NCBI GenBank assembly: GCA_044222225.1
Contig: JBGANR010000029.1
Span: forward strand, 1-49,437
DNA length: 49,437 nucleotides
Direction: 5' to 3'
Origin: JBGANR01 sp044222225
GTDB taxonomy: Bacteria; Actinomycetota; Actinomycetes; Mycobacteriales; Mycobacteriaceae
Positions within the stretch are counted from its first letter, which is position 1, and each line of letters begins with the position of its first letter. The translations under genes and the position numbers were made by a program. This document shows, piece after piece, positions 7,970-16,578 of this stretch. The notes beneath the pieces were generated by a model. That model did no database searches. It was not told where the DNA came from and was given only the letters and a program-made list of their open reading frames with translations.

Positions 7970-8998
7970 TCACTCGAACCGGATGACCGCCTTGCCCGCC
8001 GACTGCCTGTCGAACTCGGCGTACGCGTCGACGACCTCGTCGAGGCGCCAGTGGTGGGTGAACAGCGAGTCGACCGGGACATTGTGGCGGGCGATGAAGT
8101 CTGCGCACCGCTGCTGGCCGACGATCGACATCGACCACGACGTGCAGACGGTGAGCTGTCGCTGCAGGTAGTTGCGGACGTCGAGTTCGATCCGCGCCCC
8201 GATGCCGACGAAGCACGCCTTGCCCCACGGTGCGAGGGCGTCGAGCGCGACCCGGCCGGCCGGGGTGACGCCCGAGCTCTCGACGGCGAGCTGCGCGCCG
8301 CGTCCGGAGGTCAGGTCGCGGACGGCGGCCGGGACGTCGTCGGACATCGGGTCGAGGACGGCGGACGCTCCGACGGCGAGGGCGTGCTTACGCCGCTCGG
8401 GGGCCGGGTCGACGGCGATGACCCGGGCGCCGCGGGCGGCGGCGAGCATCGTCGCCGAGAGACCGACGGGCCCCTGGCCGGAGACGAGGACCGTCGCGCC
8501 GCCGACGTCGCCGAGACGTTCGAGGGCGCCCCACGCGGTGCCGGTGCCGCAGCCGATGGCGGCGCCGGCGTCGAAGCCGAGGGCGTCGTCGAGCGGCACC
8601 AGTGTCGACGCGGGCACCGTCATGTACGGCGCGTGCGCGCCGTGCAGCGTCGTGCCGAACAGCCCGAACTCCCTGACCGAGCACATCTGCGGCCAGCCGG
8701 ACCGGCAGTATTCGCACATCGTGCAGCCCGTGTAGTGGTGCACCATGACGCGGTCGCCGGGCGTCGCGTGCTCGGGTCGCACACCGGCGCCGACCGCGTG
8801 CACGACGCCCGCCGGCTCGTGCCCGGCGATACACGGCTCGGCCGGGGCGTCGGCCGCCGGTGCGCGGTACTGATGCAGGTCGCTGCCGCACAGCCCGGAC
8901 GCCCGGATCGCGACGACGACCTCGCCGGGGCCCGGCTCGGGATCGGCGAACTCCCGCAGCTCGACGCGTCGGTCACCGGTGAAGACGGCACCCTGCAT
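7970..8998 (-). CDS. Zinc-dependent medium-chain alcohol dehydrogenase
   Basis: A 342-residue MDR-family dehydrogenase. Catalytic zinc ligands are C37 (GLCGSDLH) and the H60-E61 pair in AGHEPAG. The structural zinc lobe has C92, C95, C98 and C106 (CTMCEYCRSGWPQMC), and the Rossmann motif is VLVSGQGPVGLSA. It oxidises a secondary or polyol-type alcohol with NAD(P)+. The ATG at 8998 is chosen because AGGTGG lies about seven bases upstream; upstream extensions lack conserved sequence. It is the last gene of the leftward seven-gene operon starting at 16382, 131 bases after the SDR gene. With the SDR it would handle oxidation of hydroxyl groups on the pathway substrate. The exact alcohol is unknown. 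Confidence 0.9.
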   Translation of the reverse strand: MQGAVFTGDRRVELREFADPEPGPGEVVVAIRASGLCGSDLHQYRAPAADAPAEPCIAGHEPAGVVHAVGAGVRPEHATPGDRVMVHHYTGCTMCEYCRSGWPQMCSVREFGLFGTTLHGAHAPYMTVPASTLVPLDDALGFDAGAAIGCGTGTAWGALERLGDVGGATVLVSGQGPVGLSATMLAAARGARVIAVDPAPERRKHALAVGASAVLDPMSDDVPAAVRDLTSGRGAQLAVESSGVTPAGRVALDALAPWGKACFVGIGARIELDVRNYLQRQLTVCTSWSMSIVGQQRCADFIARHNVPVDSLFTHHWRLDEVVDAYAEFDRQSAGKAVIRFE

Positions 8999-9129
8999 GT
9001 TGATCCACCTGTTCTCTCGGCCGGCGCGGACGCGTCGGCGATGGTCGCCCGCTGTAGATGATTGATTCCCGGATGTGGTCACCCACGCCCGTCGGCTCCG
9101 ACCATCCGGCGACCGGGCGCGCCGACCGG

Positions 9130-9927
9130 TCAGCCCGCGTTGAGGCTCTGGCCGCCGTCCACCACGAGGCTCGCGCCGGTGATGAACGACGCCTCGTCCG
9201 ACGCCAGGAACAGCGCCGCATTCGCGACGTCCCACGCGGTGCCGGCGCGGCCGAGCGGCACCTTCGCGACGCGGTCGGCCATCACCCGGCTGCGGTCGAC
9301 GCCGGCGGTGACGCGCGGCTCGATCGCCATCGGCGTCTCGATGAGCCCCGGCAGGATGACGTTCGCGCGGATCCCGTAGGCGGCGTTGGTCGTCGCGATG
9401 TGCTCGGTGAGCGCCGTGACGCCGGCCTTCGCGGTCTTGTAGCCGACGTTGCGGTAGTTGAGCAGCACGGCGTTGGAGCCGATGTTCGTCACGACGCCGC
9501 CGCCCTGGGCGCGCATCACCGGGATCGTGTGCTTGCAGGTCAGCACCATGCCCTGCAGGTTGATCGCGAGGATGTTCGCGTAGGCGTCGACGGCGATGTC
9601 GGTGACGGGGGCGTCCCGCGCCGGGTCGCCGACGATGCCGACGTTGTTGTGCAGCACGTCGATCCGGCCGAAGCGGGCGACGACGTCGGCGACCATCGCC
9701 GCGATGTCGTCCTCGCTGGTCACATCGGCGCGCAGCGCGAGATGTGCGCCCTCCGGGAGGAGGGCGACGGTGGCCTCGGCGGCCGCGGCGTCGCGATCGA
9801 CCGCGACGACCGACGCGCCCTCGCGCGCGTAGACGATCGCCGCCGCGCGGCCGTTGCCGACGTTCTCGCCGGGCATCTGGCCCGCGCCGACCACCACGAC
9901 GACCCGGCCCGCCATCCGCTGTCCCAC
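9130..9927 (-). CDS. Short-chain dehydrogenase/reductase
   Basis: A 265-residue classical SDR with catalytic Tyr and Lys in VGYKTAKAG, the NNVGIV strand motif, a Ser in NIGSNAVLL, and the C-terminal FITGASLVVDGGQSL. The dinucleotide loop is unusual: instead of TGxxxGIG it reads GAGQMPGENVGNG, several residues longer. The GTG at 9927 is two bases past the stop of the preceding gene, with GAGGAG upstream, so translation is coupled. It belongs to the leftward CoA-catabolic operon and probably oxidises a beta-hydroxyacyl or cyclic alcohol intermediate with NAD+. Family assignment is firm; substrate is inferred only from the operon. Confidence 0.9.
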   Translation of the reverse strand: MGQRMAGRVVVVVGAGQMPGENVGNGRAAAIVYAREGASVVAVDRDAAAAEATVALLPEGAHLALRADVTSEDDIAAMVADVVARFGRIDVLHNNVGIVGDPARDAPVTDIAVDAYANILAINLQGMVLTCKHTIPVMRAQGGGVVTNIGSNAVLLNYRNVGYKTAKAGVTALTEHIATTNAAYGIRANVILPGLIETPMAIEPRVTAGVDRSRVMADRVAKVPLGRAGTAWDVANAALFLASDEASFITGASLVVDGGQSLNAG

Positions 9928-9929
9928 GG

Positions 9930-11432
9930 TCAACTCCTCGTCTCGTGCCGAAGTGCGTGCTCGATCACCCGGTGCAGCACCGTCACGGCGCGCTGCGGCT
10001 CGGTGTAGGTGGGGACGCCTGCGGCGAGCAGGGCCGCGCGCGGCCGTCCGCTGCCGCCGGTCCAGGTCACGAAGAACGGCTTCGACGTGCCCCGATACGC
10101 CTCGACGAGCGCGGCGACGATGGCCTCGGCGCCCCGATCGGAGTTGCCGAGCACGACGAGCACCGCGTCGGTCTCCTCGTTCTCGCACACCACGGCGAGC
10201 GTCCGGCGCAGCAGGCCGGGATCGTTGATGAGCGCGCCGGTGAGGTCGAAGGGGTTCTTCGTCGAGCCGAAATAGGGCAGCTCGGCCGCGACGACCTCGC
10301 GGTCGGGGCCGGTCCAGGTGTCGACGGCGAGCCCCAGCTCGACGGCCGCGTCCGACGCCAGCGCGCCCGCGCCGCCGCTCTGCGTCACCAGGGTGAGCCG
10401 CCGGCCGGCGATCCGCTGGCCACGGCAGGCGACGAAGCCGAGCGCCGCGTCGGCCATCGCCTCCATACTCTCGACCCGGATCGCGCCGAACTCGGCGACG
10501 GCGGCGTCGAGATCGGCGTCGTCGCCCGCCGTGCTGCCCGTGTGGGCGGCGACCGCCCGGGCGCCGGCCGCGGTGCGTCCGGCCTTGAGCAGCAGCACGG
10601 GCTTGGCGCGCTCGTCGGCCGCGCGCAGCAGATCGCGCAGGCCGTCGCGGTCGGTGTGGTCCTCGAGGTGGCCGAGCAGCAGGTCGACGTCGTCGTCGAC
10701 GACCAGCCCGCGCAGCAGTTCGACGACCGTCACGTCCGCCTGGTTGCCGGGGTTGGCGTAGTACCGCACGCCGACGCCGGTGGACGTCATGACGCTGTAG
10801 GTGAAGGTGCCGACGGCGCCGCTCTGCGAGACGAGCGCGATGGGCGACTCCGGGCGGGCGGCCGAGCCGTCCGCCGCGGGCTCGTCGAAGGCCGTCGAGA
10901 ACGTCGCGTAGGCGCTGTCGGCCGCCGAGAAGGCGCCGAGGCAGTTGGGGCCGATCAGCCGCATGCCGGCCGCCCGAGCGGGGGCGGCGAGCCGTTCCTG
11001 CAGCTCGACGCCGGCCTCGCCGATCTCGCCGAACCCGGAGGCGAAGACGATCGCCGCGCCGACACCGGCCGCCGCGCAGCGCTCGACGGCCGTCACGGCC
11101 GCCTCGGCCGGGACGACGATGATCGCGAGGTCGACGGGCCCGGGGACGTCCGCGACGTCCGCGTAGGCCCGCACGCCCTGCACGACGTCCCGGCGCGGGT
11201 TGACGGCGTAGATCTCGCCGGTGAAGCCGAAGCGCAGCAGGTAGTCGAGCGGCCGTCCGGACAGCTTGTTCGGGTCGGACGACGCACCGTAGACGACGAC
11301 GCTGCGCGGCCGGAACAGCAGGTCGGCGACGGGCCGGCCCACGGCTGCGCCTGCCCCGCCCACGGCCGCGCCGCTCACGGTTGCGCCCACGCCGCCCGCT
11401 GCGCCCGCGCCGCCCGCGACGTCACCGCTCAC
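9930..11432 (-). CDS. NDP-forming acyl-CoA synthetase, alpha-type (no ATP-grasp domain)
   Basis: About 500 residues. An N-terminal CoA-binding domain (SVVVYGASSDPNKLSGRPLD) is followed by succinyl-CoA-synthetase-like ligase domains containing GPNCLG, SQSGAVGTF, and the VAAHTGSTAG loop with the putative phospho-histidine. These enzymes make acyl-CoA from acid, CoA and ATP via a phosphorylated His. The usual fused protein is about 700 residues and ends in an ATP-grasp domain that delivers the phosphate; here the chain stops before it, and no separate ATP-grasp subunit is in the window. The GTG start overlaps the hydratase stop (GTGA). It leads into a low-complexity Gly/Ala run, so initiation at the later GTG near residue 29 is possible. 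Either it has a distant partner or it works as a CoA-binding or transfer protein. Confidence 0.82.
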   Translation of the reverse strand: MSGDVAGGAGAAGGVGATVSGAAVGGAGAAVGRPVADLLFRPRSVVVYGASSDPNKLSGRPLDYLLRFGFTGEIYAVNPRRDVVQGVRAYADVADVPGPVDLAIIVVPAEAAVTAVERCAAAGVGAAIVFASGFGEIGEAGVELQERLAAPARAAGMRLIGPNCLGAFSAADSAYATFSTAFDEPAADGSAARPESPIALVSQSGAVGTFTYSVMTSTGVGVRYYANPGNQADVTVVELLRGLVVDDDVDLLLGHLEDHTDRDGLRDLLRAADERAKPVLLLKAGRTAAGARAVAAHTGSTAGDDADLDAAVAEFGAIRVESMEAMADAALGFVACRGQRIAGRRLTLVTQSGGAGALASDAAVELGLAVDTWTGPDREVVAAELPYFGSTKNPFDLTGALINDPGLLRRTLAVVCENEETDAVLVVLGNSDRGAEAIVAALVEAYRGTSKPFFVTWTGGSGRPRAALLAAGVPTYTEPQRAVTVLHRVIEHALRHETRS

Positions 11433-12277
11433 GACGTCACGACCGGGCTGAAGTTCGGCGCCCGCCGCTCGCGGTGCGAGGCGACGCCCTCGACGACGTC
11501 CGGCCCGCCGAAGCCGAGGAATTCCAGACCGAGGGAGGCGTCGAACAACGGCCCCTGCTGGCGGTACCACTGGTTGAGCGAGTACTTCGTCCAGCGCAGC
11601 GCCTCCTGAGCGCCGGCCGCCAGCCCGTCGGCGATGCCGCGCGCCGTCTCGAGGAGATCGGCGGCGTCGACGGTGAGCGAGACGAGGCCGGCCCGCTCGG
11701 CCTCCTCGCCGGAGATCTCCTTGCAGGTGAGCAGCAGGTACTTGGCCTTGGCCATGCCGCACAGCAGCGGCCACACCATCGTCGCGTGGTCGCCGGCGCA
11801 CACGCCGAGCCGCGTGTGGCCGTCGATGATCCGGGCGTCCCGGGCGGCGATCGAGATGTCCGCCATGAGCGCCACGACGAGCCCGGCACCGACGGCCGGG
11901 CCGTGGATCGCCGAGATGATCGGCTTGTTGCAGGCCAGGAGGTTGTAGAAGAGGTCGCGCGATTCGCGGTAGACCCGCGCGCGGACGCCGTAGTCGTTGA
12001 TCTGGGCGTCGATGAGATCGAAGCTGCCGCCCGCCGAGAACGCCTTGCCCGCGCCGCGGACGATGACGACCCGCACCTGGGGATCGACGTCGATCGCCGG
12101 CCAGATCTGCGCGATCTGCGAGTGCATGGCCTCGTCGACGGCGTTGAGATGCGGGCCGTCGAAGATCACCTCGAGCACGCCCGGCTGGTTGTACTCGAAT
12201 CGGAAGGCCGTGAACCGGGAGTACCCGTCGAGGACGGAATCTCCAGAAGTCGATTCCGCGAGCTTCATCTCAGTCAT
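11429..12277 (-). CDS. Enoyl-CoA hydratase/isomerase family protein
   Basis: A 282-residue crotonase-fold protein. The oxyanion-hole segments are recognisable: AFSAGGSFDLI and the AIHGPAVGAGLVVALMADIS helix start. It hydrates or isomerises a 2-enoyl-CoA. The second acidic position normally used for hydration is not clearly present (RLGVCAGDHATM), so isomerase, lyase or dehydratase chemistry is possible. The ATG at 12277 has AGGAAAG upstream. It sits between the acyl-CoA dehydrogenase and the NDP-forming synthetase in the leftward operon, overlapping the latter by four bases, as expected for the step after desaturation. Confidence 0.9.
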   Translation of the reverse strand: MTEMKLAESTSGDSVLDGYSRFTAFRFEYNQPGVLEVIFDGPHLNAVDEAMHSQIAQIWPAIDVDPQVRVVIVRGAGKAFSAGGSFDLIDAQINDYGVRARVYRESRDLFYNLLACNKPIISAIHGPAVGAGLVVALMADISIAARDARIIDGHTRLGVCAGDHATMVWPLLCGMAKAKYLLLTCKEISGEEAERAGLVSLTVDAADLLETARGIADGLAAGAQEALRWTKYSLNQWYRQQGPLFDASLGLEFLGFGGPDVVEGVASHRERRAPNFSPVVTS

Positions 12278-12305
12278 GTTCGTCTTTCCTGTTCTCTCGC
12301 GGACG

Positions 12306-13460
12306 TCAGTACGACTTGGGCAGGCCGAGGACTTTGGTCGAGATGTAGTTGAGCACCATCTCCTGGGACACCGGCGCGATCTTGAGCAGCCGAGACTCCC
12401 GCCAGAAACGCTCGATGTGGTACTCCTTCGAATAGGAGAAGCCGCCGAGCGTCTGCATCGCGCGATCGCACGCCTCGAAGCCGGCCTCGCTGCCGAGATA
12501 CTTGGCGGCATTGGCCTGCGGGCCGCAGGACTGGTGGTTGTCGAAGAGCTGCGCGGCGTTCATCGCGACCATCTCCGCTGCTTCGAGGCGGATCCACGAA
12601 TCGGCGAGCGGATGGGCGATGGCCTGGTTCTTGCCGATCGGACGGTCGAAGACGATGCGCTCCTTGGCGTACTTCGTCGCGATCTCCAGGGCGCCACGGC
12701 CGAGGCCGACCTGCTCCAGGCCGACGACGATGCGCTCCGGGTTGAGGCCGTCGAGCAGATAGCGGAAGCCCTTGCCGACCTCGCCGACGACGTCCTCGTC
12801 GGGGATCTCGAGATCGTCGATGAAGATCTCGTTGGAATCGATGCAGGAACGGCCGAGCTTCTCGATCTCGTGCACGGCGATCCGGTCGCGGTCGAGATCG
12901 GTGAAGAACAGCGTCATGCCGGCCAGCGGATTCTCCTCGTTGCGCGGCTCGGTGCGTGCCAGCAGCAGGATCTTCTGCGCGTTCTGGGCGTTGGTGGTCC
13001 ACACCTTCTGGCCGTTGACCAGCCAGCCGCCGTCGATCCGCTTGGCGCGCGTCGCGATGCGCGAGGTGTCGAAGCCGGCGGTCGGCTCGGAGACGCCGAA
13101 GGCCATGAGCAGATCACCGGTGGCGAGCTTCGGCAGGTACTTGCGCTTCATCTCGGCCGAGCCGTGCCGCAGGATCGGGCCCGGCGGGAAGATGTAGAAG
13201 TGCAGCGCGGACGCCGCGCCGGTGCCGCCGACGCGCGAGGCCTCCGACAGCATGACGCCCGCCTCGGTGAGGCCGAGCCCGAGGCCGCCGTACTCCTCCG
13301 GGACCATCGAGCCGAGCCAGCCGGCGTCGGCGAACGCGTGGACGAACTCCCACGGGTACTCGCTCTTCTTGTCCTTCTGCCGCCAGTATTCGAGGTCGAA
13401 ACGGCGGGCCAGTTCCGCGGCGGACTTGCGGACGAGGTCGATGTCTTCGGGGGTGGGCAT
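12306..13460 (-). CDS. Acyl-CoA dehydrogenase
   Basis: A full-length 384-residue flavin acyl-CoA dehydrogenase. Visible blocks are the N-terminal GSMVPEEYGGLGLGLTEAG, the FAD/substrate motif LLMAFGVSEPTAGFDT, the WLVNGQKVWTTNA strand, the KYAKERIVFDRPIGKNQAI helix, and QTLGGFSYSKEYHIERFWRE. The C-terminal region where medium-chain enzymes carry the catalytic EGT reads LLKIAPVSQEMV: the Glu is displaced, as in some short/branched-chain or CaiA-like members that use another residue. The ATG has CAGGAG eight bases upstream. It is the third gene of the leftward operon, after the AMP-forming ligase, and would introduce a double bond in the CoA ester. Confidence 0.92.
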   Translation of the reverse strand: MPTPEDIDLVRKSAAELARRFDLEYWRQKDKKSEYPWEFVHAFADAGWLGSMVPEEYGGLGLGLTEAGVMLSEASRVGGTGAASALHFYIFPPGPILRHGSAEMKRKYLPKLATGDLLMAFGVSEPTAGFDTSRIATRAKRIDGGWLVNGQKVWTTNAQNAQKILLLARTEPRNEENPLAGMTLFFTDLDRDRIAVHEIEKLGRSCIDSNEIFIDDLEIPDEDVVGEVGKGFRYLLDGLNPERIVVGLEQVGLGRGALEIATKYAKERIVFDRPIGKNQAIAHPLADSWIRLEAAEMVAMNAAQLFDNHQSCGPQANAAKYLGSEAGFEACDRAMQTLGGFSYSKEYHIERFWRESRLLKIAPVSQEMVLNYISTKVLGLPKSY

Positions 13461-13512
13461 GGAATCGGCTCCTGTGGGTATCGGGGGATATCGGTGGCGC
13501 GGCGCAGGCCGG

Positions 13513-15474
13513 CTACGTCTTGACGGGGATGTCGTCGATGGGGGTGTTCGGGTCGAGCGCGGTCAGGTCGCCCTCCGGCTGCCCGAGGTGGCGGGCCCGG
13601 ATGAGCCGGCGCATGACCTTGCCGTTCTTCGTCTTGGGCAGTGACGCGACGAGGTGCAGCGTCGGTGCGAACGCCCGGCCGACGTTGTGCTCGGCCGTGC
13701 GGCGGACGTCGTCGGCGTCGGCGGCCGGATCCGCGAGCACGGCGAAGGCGACCACCCGCTGCCCGCGCGCGGCGTCGGGGACACCGATGACGGCGGCCTC
13801 GGTCAGTCGCGGATCGCGCAGCAGGGCGGCCTCGATCTCGGCGGGGCCGACGCGCCGGCCCGAGACCTTGATCGTGTCGTCGGAGCGGCCGTGCACCCGC
13901 CAGACGCCGTCGGCGCCGGCACTCGCCAGGTCGCCGTGCAGCCAGACGCCGTCCCACCTGCGCCAATAGGTGTCGAGATAGCGCTCGCGGTCGTGCCAGA
14001 AGGCGTGCGTCATGCCCGGCCACGTGTTGCGGACGGTGAGCTCGCCGACCGCGTCGATCACCGGCTCGCCGGCCTCGTCGAGCACCGCGACGTCCATACC
14101 GGGCAGCGGGCCGTTGAAGGCCGCGGCGGCCATCGGCAGGAACGGATAGCCGACGAGGATGCCGCCGCCGGTCTCGGTGCCGCCGCTGTAATTGATGATC
14201 GGGCGGCGGGCGTCGCCGACCGCGTCGAACAGCCAGTGCCAGGTGGGGGCGTCCCAGGCCTCGCCGGTGGAGGCGAAGGCGCGGACGGTGCGCAGGGCCG
14301 CGGCCGGCGGCGCGCCGTGCGTCTTGAGGCCGCGAGCCGCGGTCGGCGCGATGCCCTGCAGGGTGACGCCGTGCCGTGCGGCGATGTCCCACAGCCGGGT
14401 CGGCGCCGGGTGGTCGGGCACGCCTTCCACGAGGACGATCGTCGCGCCGAGTTGGAGTCCGCCCATGATGAGCAGCGGACCGAGCATCCAGCCGAGGTCG
14501 GCGATCCAGGCGATCACGTCGTCGTCGCGGACATCGAAGCCGTAGCCGAAGTCGACGGCCGCCTTGACCGAGAACCCGGCGTGCGAGTGGACGATGCCCT
14601 TCGGCATGCCGGTCGTGCCGGAGGTGTAGATGAGCGTCAGCGGCTCGTTCGACTCCATGAGCTCGGTGGCGACCGGCAGCGGGGCCTCGTCGAGCTCGTC
14701 CCAGTAGAAGTCGCGGTCGGGGGTCATGGCGCAGCCGTCGCCGAGATGGCGCACGACGACGACCGCGGCGACATCGAGGCCGGTCAGCGCCTCGTCGGCG
14801 ATGTCCTTGAGCGCGATCCGCTTGCCGCGCCGGGTGGTGCCGTCGGCCGTCACGAGGGCGACCGCGCCGGAATCGCGCAGTCGGGTGGCCAGCGCGTCGG
14901 GGCCGTAGCCGGTGAACGCGGGGACGGAGATCGCGCCCAGCATGGCGCAGGCGAGGAAGGCGACGACGGCCTCGGGGACGACCGGCAGGAACAACACGAC
15001 GGTGTCGCCGCGGCCGACGCCCCGGGCCGAGAGGTTCGCGGCGAAGCGCCGGACCTCGGCGTCGAGCTGGGCATGGGTCAGTTGCCGGCGCGTCCCGCTG
15101 TCGCCCTCGTAGACGACGGCCGGTTTGCCGGCGAGCGGGCCGCGCGCGTGCCGATGGCTGCACAGCTCGGCGGCGTTGAGCCGGCCGCCGACGAACCAGC
15201 GCGGGAACTCGTGGCCCGCGGAATCATCCTTGGCCTGCGTGAACGGCACCTCGAACTCGACGCCCAGATCGTCGACCGCGGCGGGCCAGAACCATTCGGG
15301 CTCGTCGATCGAGCGGCGCTGCAGTTCGGCCAGGACGGCTGTCGGCGAACCGCCGGCGACGCCCCAACGGCCGGCCGCGGCGAGCAGTCGGCTGCGGTCG
15401 AGCGCGGCGGCGTCGGGGATCCAGGCGGGGGCGTCCTCAGCCGCCCGCGTCGCGGTGTCCGGTGCGTCGGCCAT
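13513..15474 (-). CDS. AMP-forming acyl-CoA synthetase (acetyl-CoA synthetase-like)
   Basis: A 653-residue ANL-superfamily ligase, the length of acetyl/propionyl-CoA synthetases. It has a helical N-terminal segment with EFPRWFVGGRLNAAEL, the P-loop YTSGTTGMPKGIVHSH, NYSGGTETGGG (A5), WLHGDLAS and RSDDTIKVSGRRVGP (A7-A8 hinge), and the catalytic lysine in LPKTKNGKVMRR near the C terminus. It activates a carboxylic acid with ATP to an acyl-AMP and then to the CoA thioester. Its ATG shares a base with the CitE-like stop (TGATG), so the two are translationally coupled. It is probably the entry activation step of the leftward operon. The residues around the acyl pocket do not allow me to name the acid. 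Confidence 0.93.
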   Translation of the reverse strand: MADAPDTATRAAEDAPAWIPDAAALDRSRLLAAAGRWGVAGGSPTAVLAELQRRSIDEPEWFWPAAVDDLGVEFEVPFTQAKDDSAGHEFPRWFVGGRLNAAELCSHRHARGPLAGKPAVVYEGDSGTRRQLTHAQLDAEVRRFAANLSARGVGRGDTVVLFLPVVPEAVVAFLACAMLGAISVPAFTGYGPDALATRLRDSGAVALVTADGTTRRGKRIALKDIADEALTGLDVAAVVVVRHLGDGCAMTPDRDFYWDELDEAPLPVATELMESNEPLTLIYTSGTTGMPKGIVHSHAGFSVKAAVDFGYGFDVRDDDVIAWIADLGWMLGPLLIMGGLQLGATIVLVEGVPDHPAPTRLWDIAARHGVTLQGIAPTAARGLKTHGAPPAAALRTVRAFASTGEAWDAPTWHWLFDAVGDARRPIINYSGGTETGGGILVGYPFLPMAAAAFNGPLPGMDVAVLDEAGEPVIDAVGELTVRNTWPGMTHAFWHDRERYLDTYWRRWDGVWLHGDLASAGADGVWRVHGRSDDTIKVSGRRVGPAEIEAALLRDPRLTEAAVIGVPDAARGQRVVAFAVLADPAADADDVRRTAEHNVGRAFAPTLHLVASLPKTKNGKVMRRLIRARHLGQPEGDLTALDPNTPIDDIPVKT

Positions 15475-16382
15475 CACGCCTCCGCGCCGAGGCGCTGCCG
15501 ATCGAGGGTCCGGGCGAAGGCGAGCACCTCGCGCGCCGTCTTGATGTGCGCGTAGTCGACGTGCATGCCCTCGTAGAGCACGGCGGCCCGGCCGTCGGCC
15601 TCGGCCTCCTCGAACGCCGCGATCATGCCGGCGAAGAAGGCCACCTCGGCCGGCGACGGGCTGTAGATCTCGTTGACGTCCGCGACGTGCGACGGGTGGA
15701 TGAGCACCTGCCCGCGGAAGCCGAGCCTGCGGTTCTGCTCGGCGAAGGCGCGGGCGCCCGCGGGGTCGGCGATGTCCTGCCACAGCCCGCAGAGGGGGAA
15801 CTCGATGCCGTTGGCGCGGCAGCTGAGCAGCGCCTTGCTGCGCAGGTAGAGCGTCTCGGCGCCCTCGGGCGTGAACTGGAAGCCGATCGAACGCGAGACG
15901 TCGGCGTCGCGGGCCACGCCGGCGAAGAGCGTCGCCACCCGCGGCGAGGCCGTCGCGATCTCGGCGCAGTTCTCGTACGCCTCGGCCGTCTCCAGCGAGC
16001 AGATGAACTCGAGTGAGCCGCGCGGCAGACCGTTGGAGTGCTCGAAGTGGTCGACGAGCGCCTCGAACCGGATGATGTCGTCGCGGCCGTAGGTCTTCGG
16101 GCAGACGAAACCGTCGAGTCCCGGAACCGCGACCGCCGAGATGTCGTCGCCGGTCAGGCCGGTGTCGAGCGCGTTGAGCCGGACGTACACGGCGACCGGC
16201 GAGCCCGCGTCGCGCAGCCGCGTGATCGACCGCGCGACCTCCTCGCGGGCCTGGGCCTTCAGCGCGTCCGGCACCGAGTCTTCGAGGTCGAGGATGATGC
16301 CGTCGACGCCGGAGGCCACCGCCTTCTCCACCCACGTGCCGCGATGCCCCGGTACGAACAGCAGCGAACGAAGCGCCTTCAC
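15474..16382 (-). CDS. HpcH/HpaI-CitE family CoA-ester lyase
   Basis: A 302-residue TIM-barrel lyase like CitE, malyl-CoA lyase and citramalyl-CoA lyase. Family marks are RSLLFVPGHRG at the start, DGIILDLEDSVP (Mg2+/substrate loop), VYVRLNALDTGL (conserved Arg), and LEFICSLETAEAYEN (Glu metal ligand), then GFRGQVLIHPSHVADVNEIY. It would cleave a beta-hydroxyacyl-CoA such as citramalyl-CoA to a CoA ester plus a 2-oxo acid. GTG 16382 is chosen because GAGGAGG sits four bases upstream. It is the first gene of the leftward operon, and its promoter region contains operator-like site 2, shared with the divergent CoA-transferase. Confidence 0.9.
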   Translation of the reverse strand: MKALRSLLFVPGHRGTWVEKAVASGVDGIILDLEDSVPDALKAQAREEVARSITRLRDAGSPVAVYVRLNALDTGLTGDDISAVAVPGLDGFVCPKTYGRDDIIRFEALVDHFEHSNGLPRGSLEFICSLETAEAYENCAEIATASPRVATLFAGVARDADVSRSIGFQFTPEGAETLYLRSKALLSCRANGIEFPLCGLWQDIADPAGARAFAEQNRRLGFRGQVLIHPSHVADVNEIYSPSPAEVAFFAGMIAAFEEAEADGRAAVLYEGMHVDYAHIKTAREVLAFARTLDRQRLGAEA

Positions 16383-16438
16383 GATTCCTCCTCGCGACGA
16401 TGCGACCCGGCTCCCCGGATGGCGATTGAACACAAAGT

Positions 16439-16454
16439 ACAAAGTGCAATGTGT
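16439..16454. promoter_or_regulatory. Operator-like motif between the two main divergent operons (site 2)
   Basis: ACAAAGTGCAATGTGT is a pseudo-palindrome (ACAAAGT-GC-AATGTGT) and is preceded by an extra direct copy of ACAAAGT (16432-16438). It lies 57 bases upstream of the CitE-like start and about 125 upstream of the CoA-transferase start. It overlaps a TACTTT box for the leftward operon. It matches site 1 in 13 of 16 positions. Confidence 0.65.
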
Positions 16455-16578
16455 GCGTTGCTAGGCTAGCATCCGCGGTAGCTGCTTCGCCGGTCGTTCA
16501 GGCGGAGGCTGAAGGTCTGGGCTCGTGCGGAATCGACAGCGCCGGTGATCGGCACAACGAGGTGTGGGTGAGGCTGGG

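Noticed and set aside
7850..7972. Short coding-like stretch, reading STLIAYVVDRLEEAARVA and onward, before the alcohol dehydrogenase stop
   Set aside because: It looks protein-like but has no start codon or ribosome site upstream. At most a gene remnant; too weak to annotate.
13513..16449. 978-codon minus-strand frame joining the CitE-like and AMP-ligase region
   Set aside because: The first third is out of frame with the CitE-like gene and has no motifs; the true ligase starts at the ATG sharing a base with the CitE-like stop.
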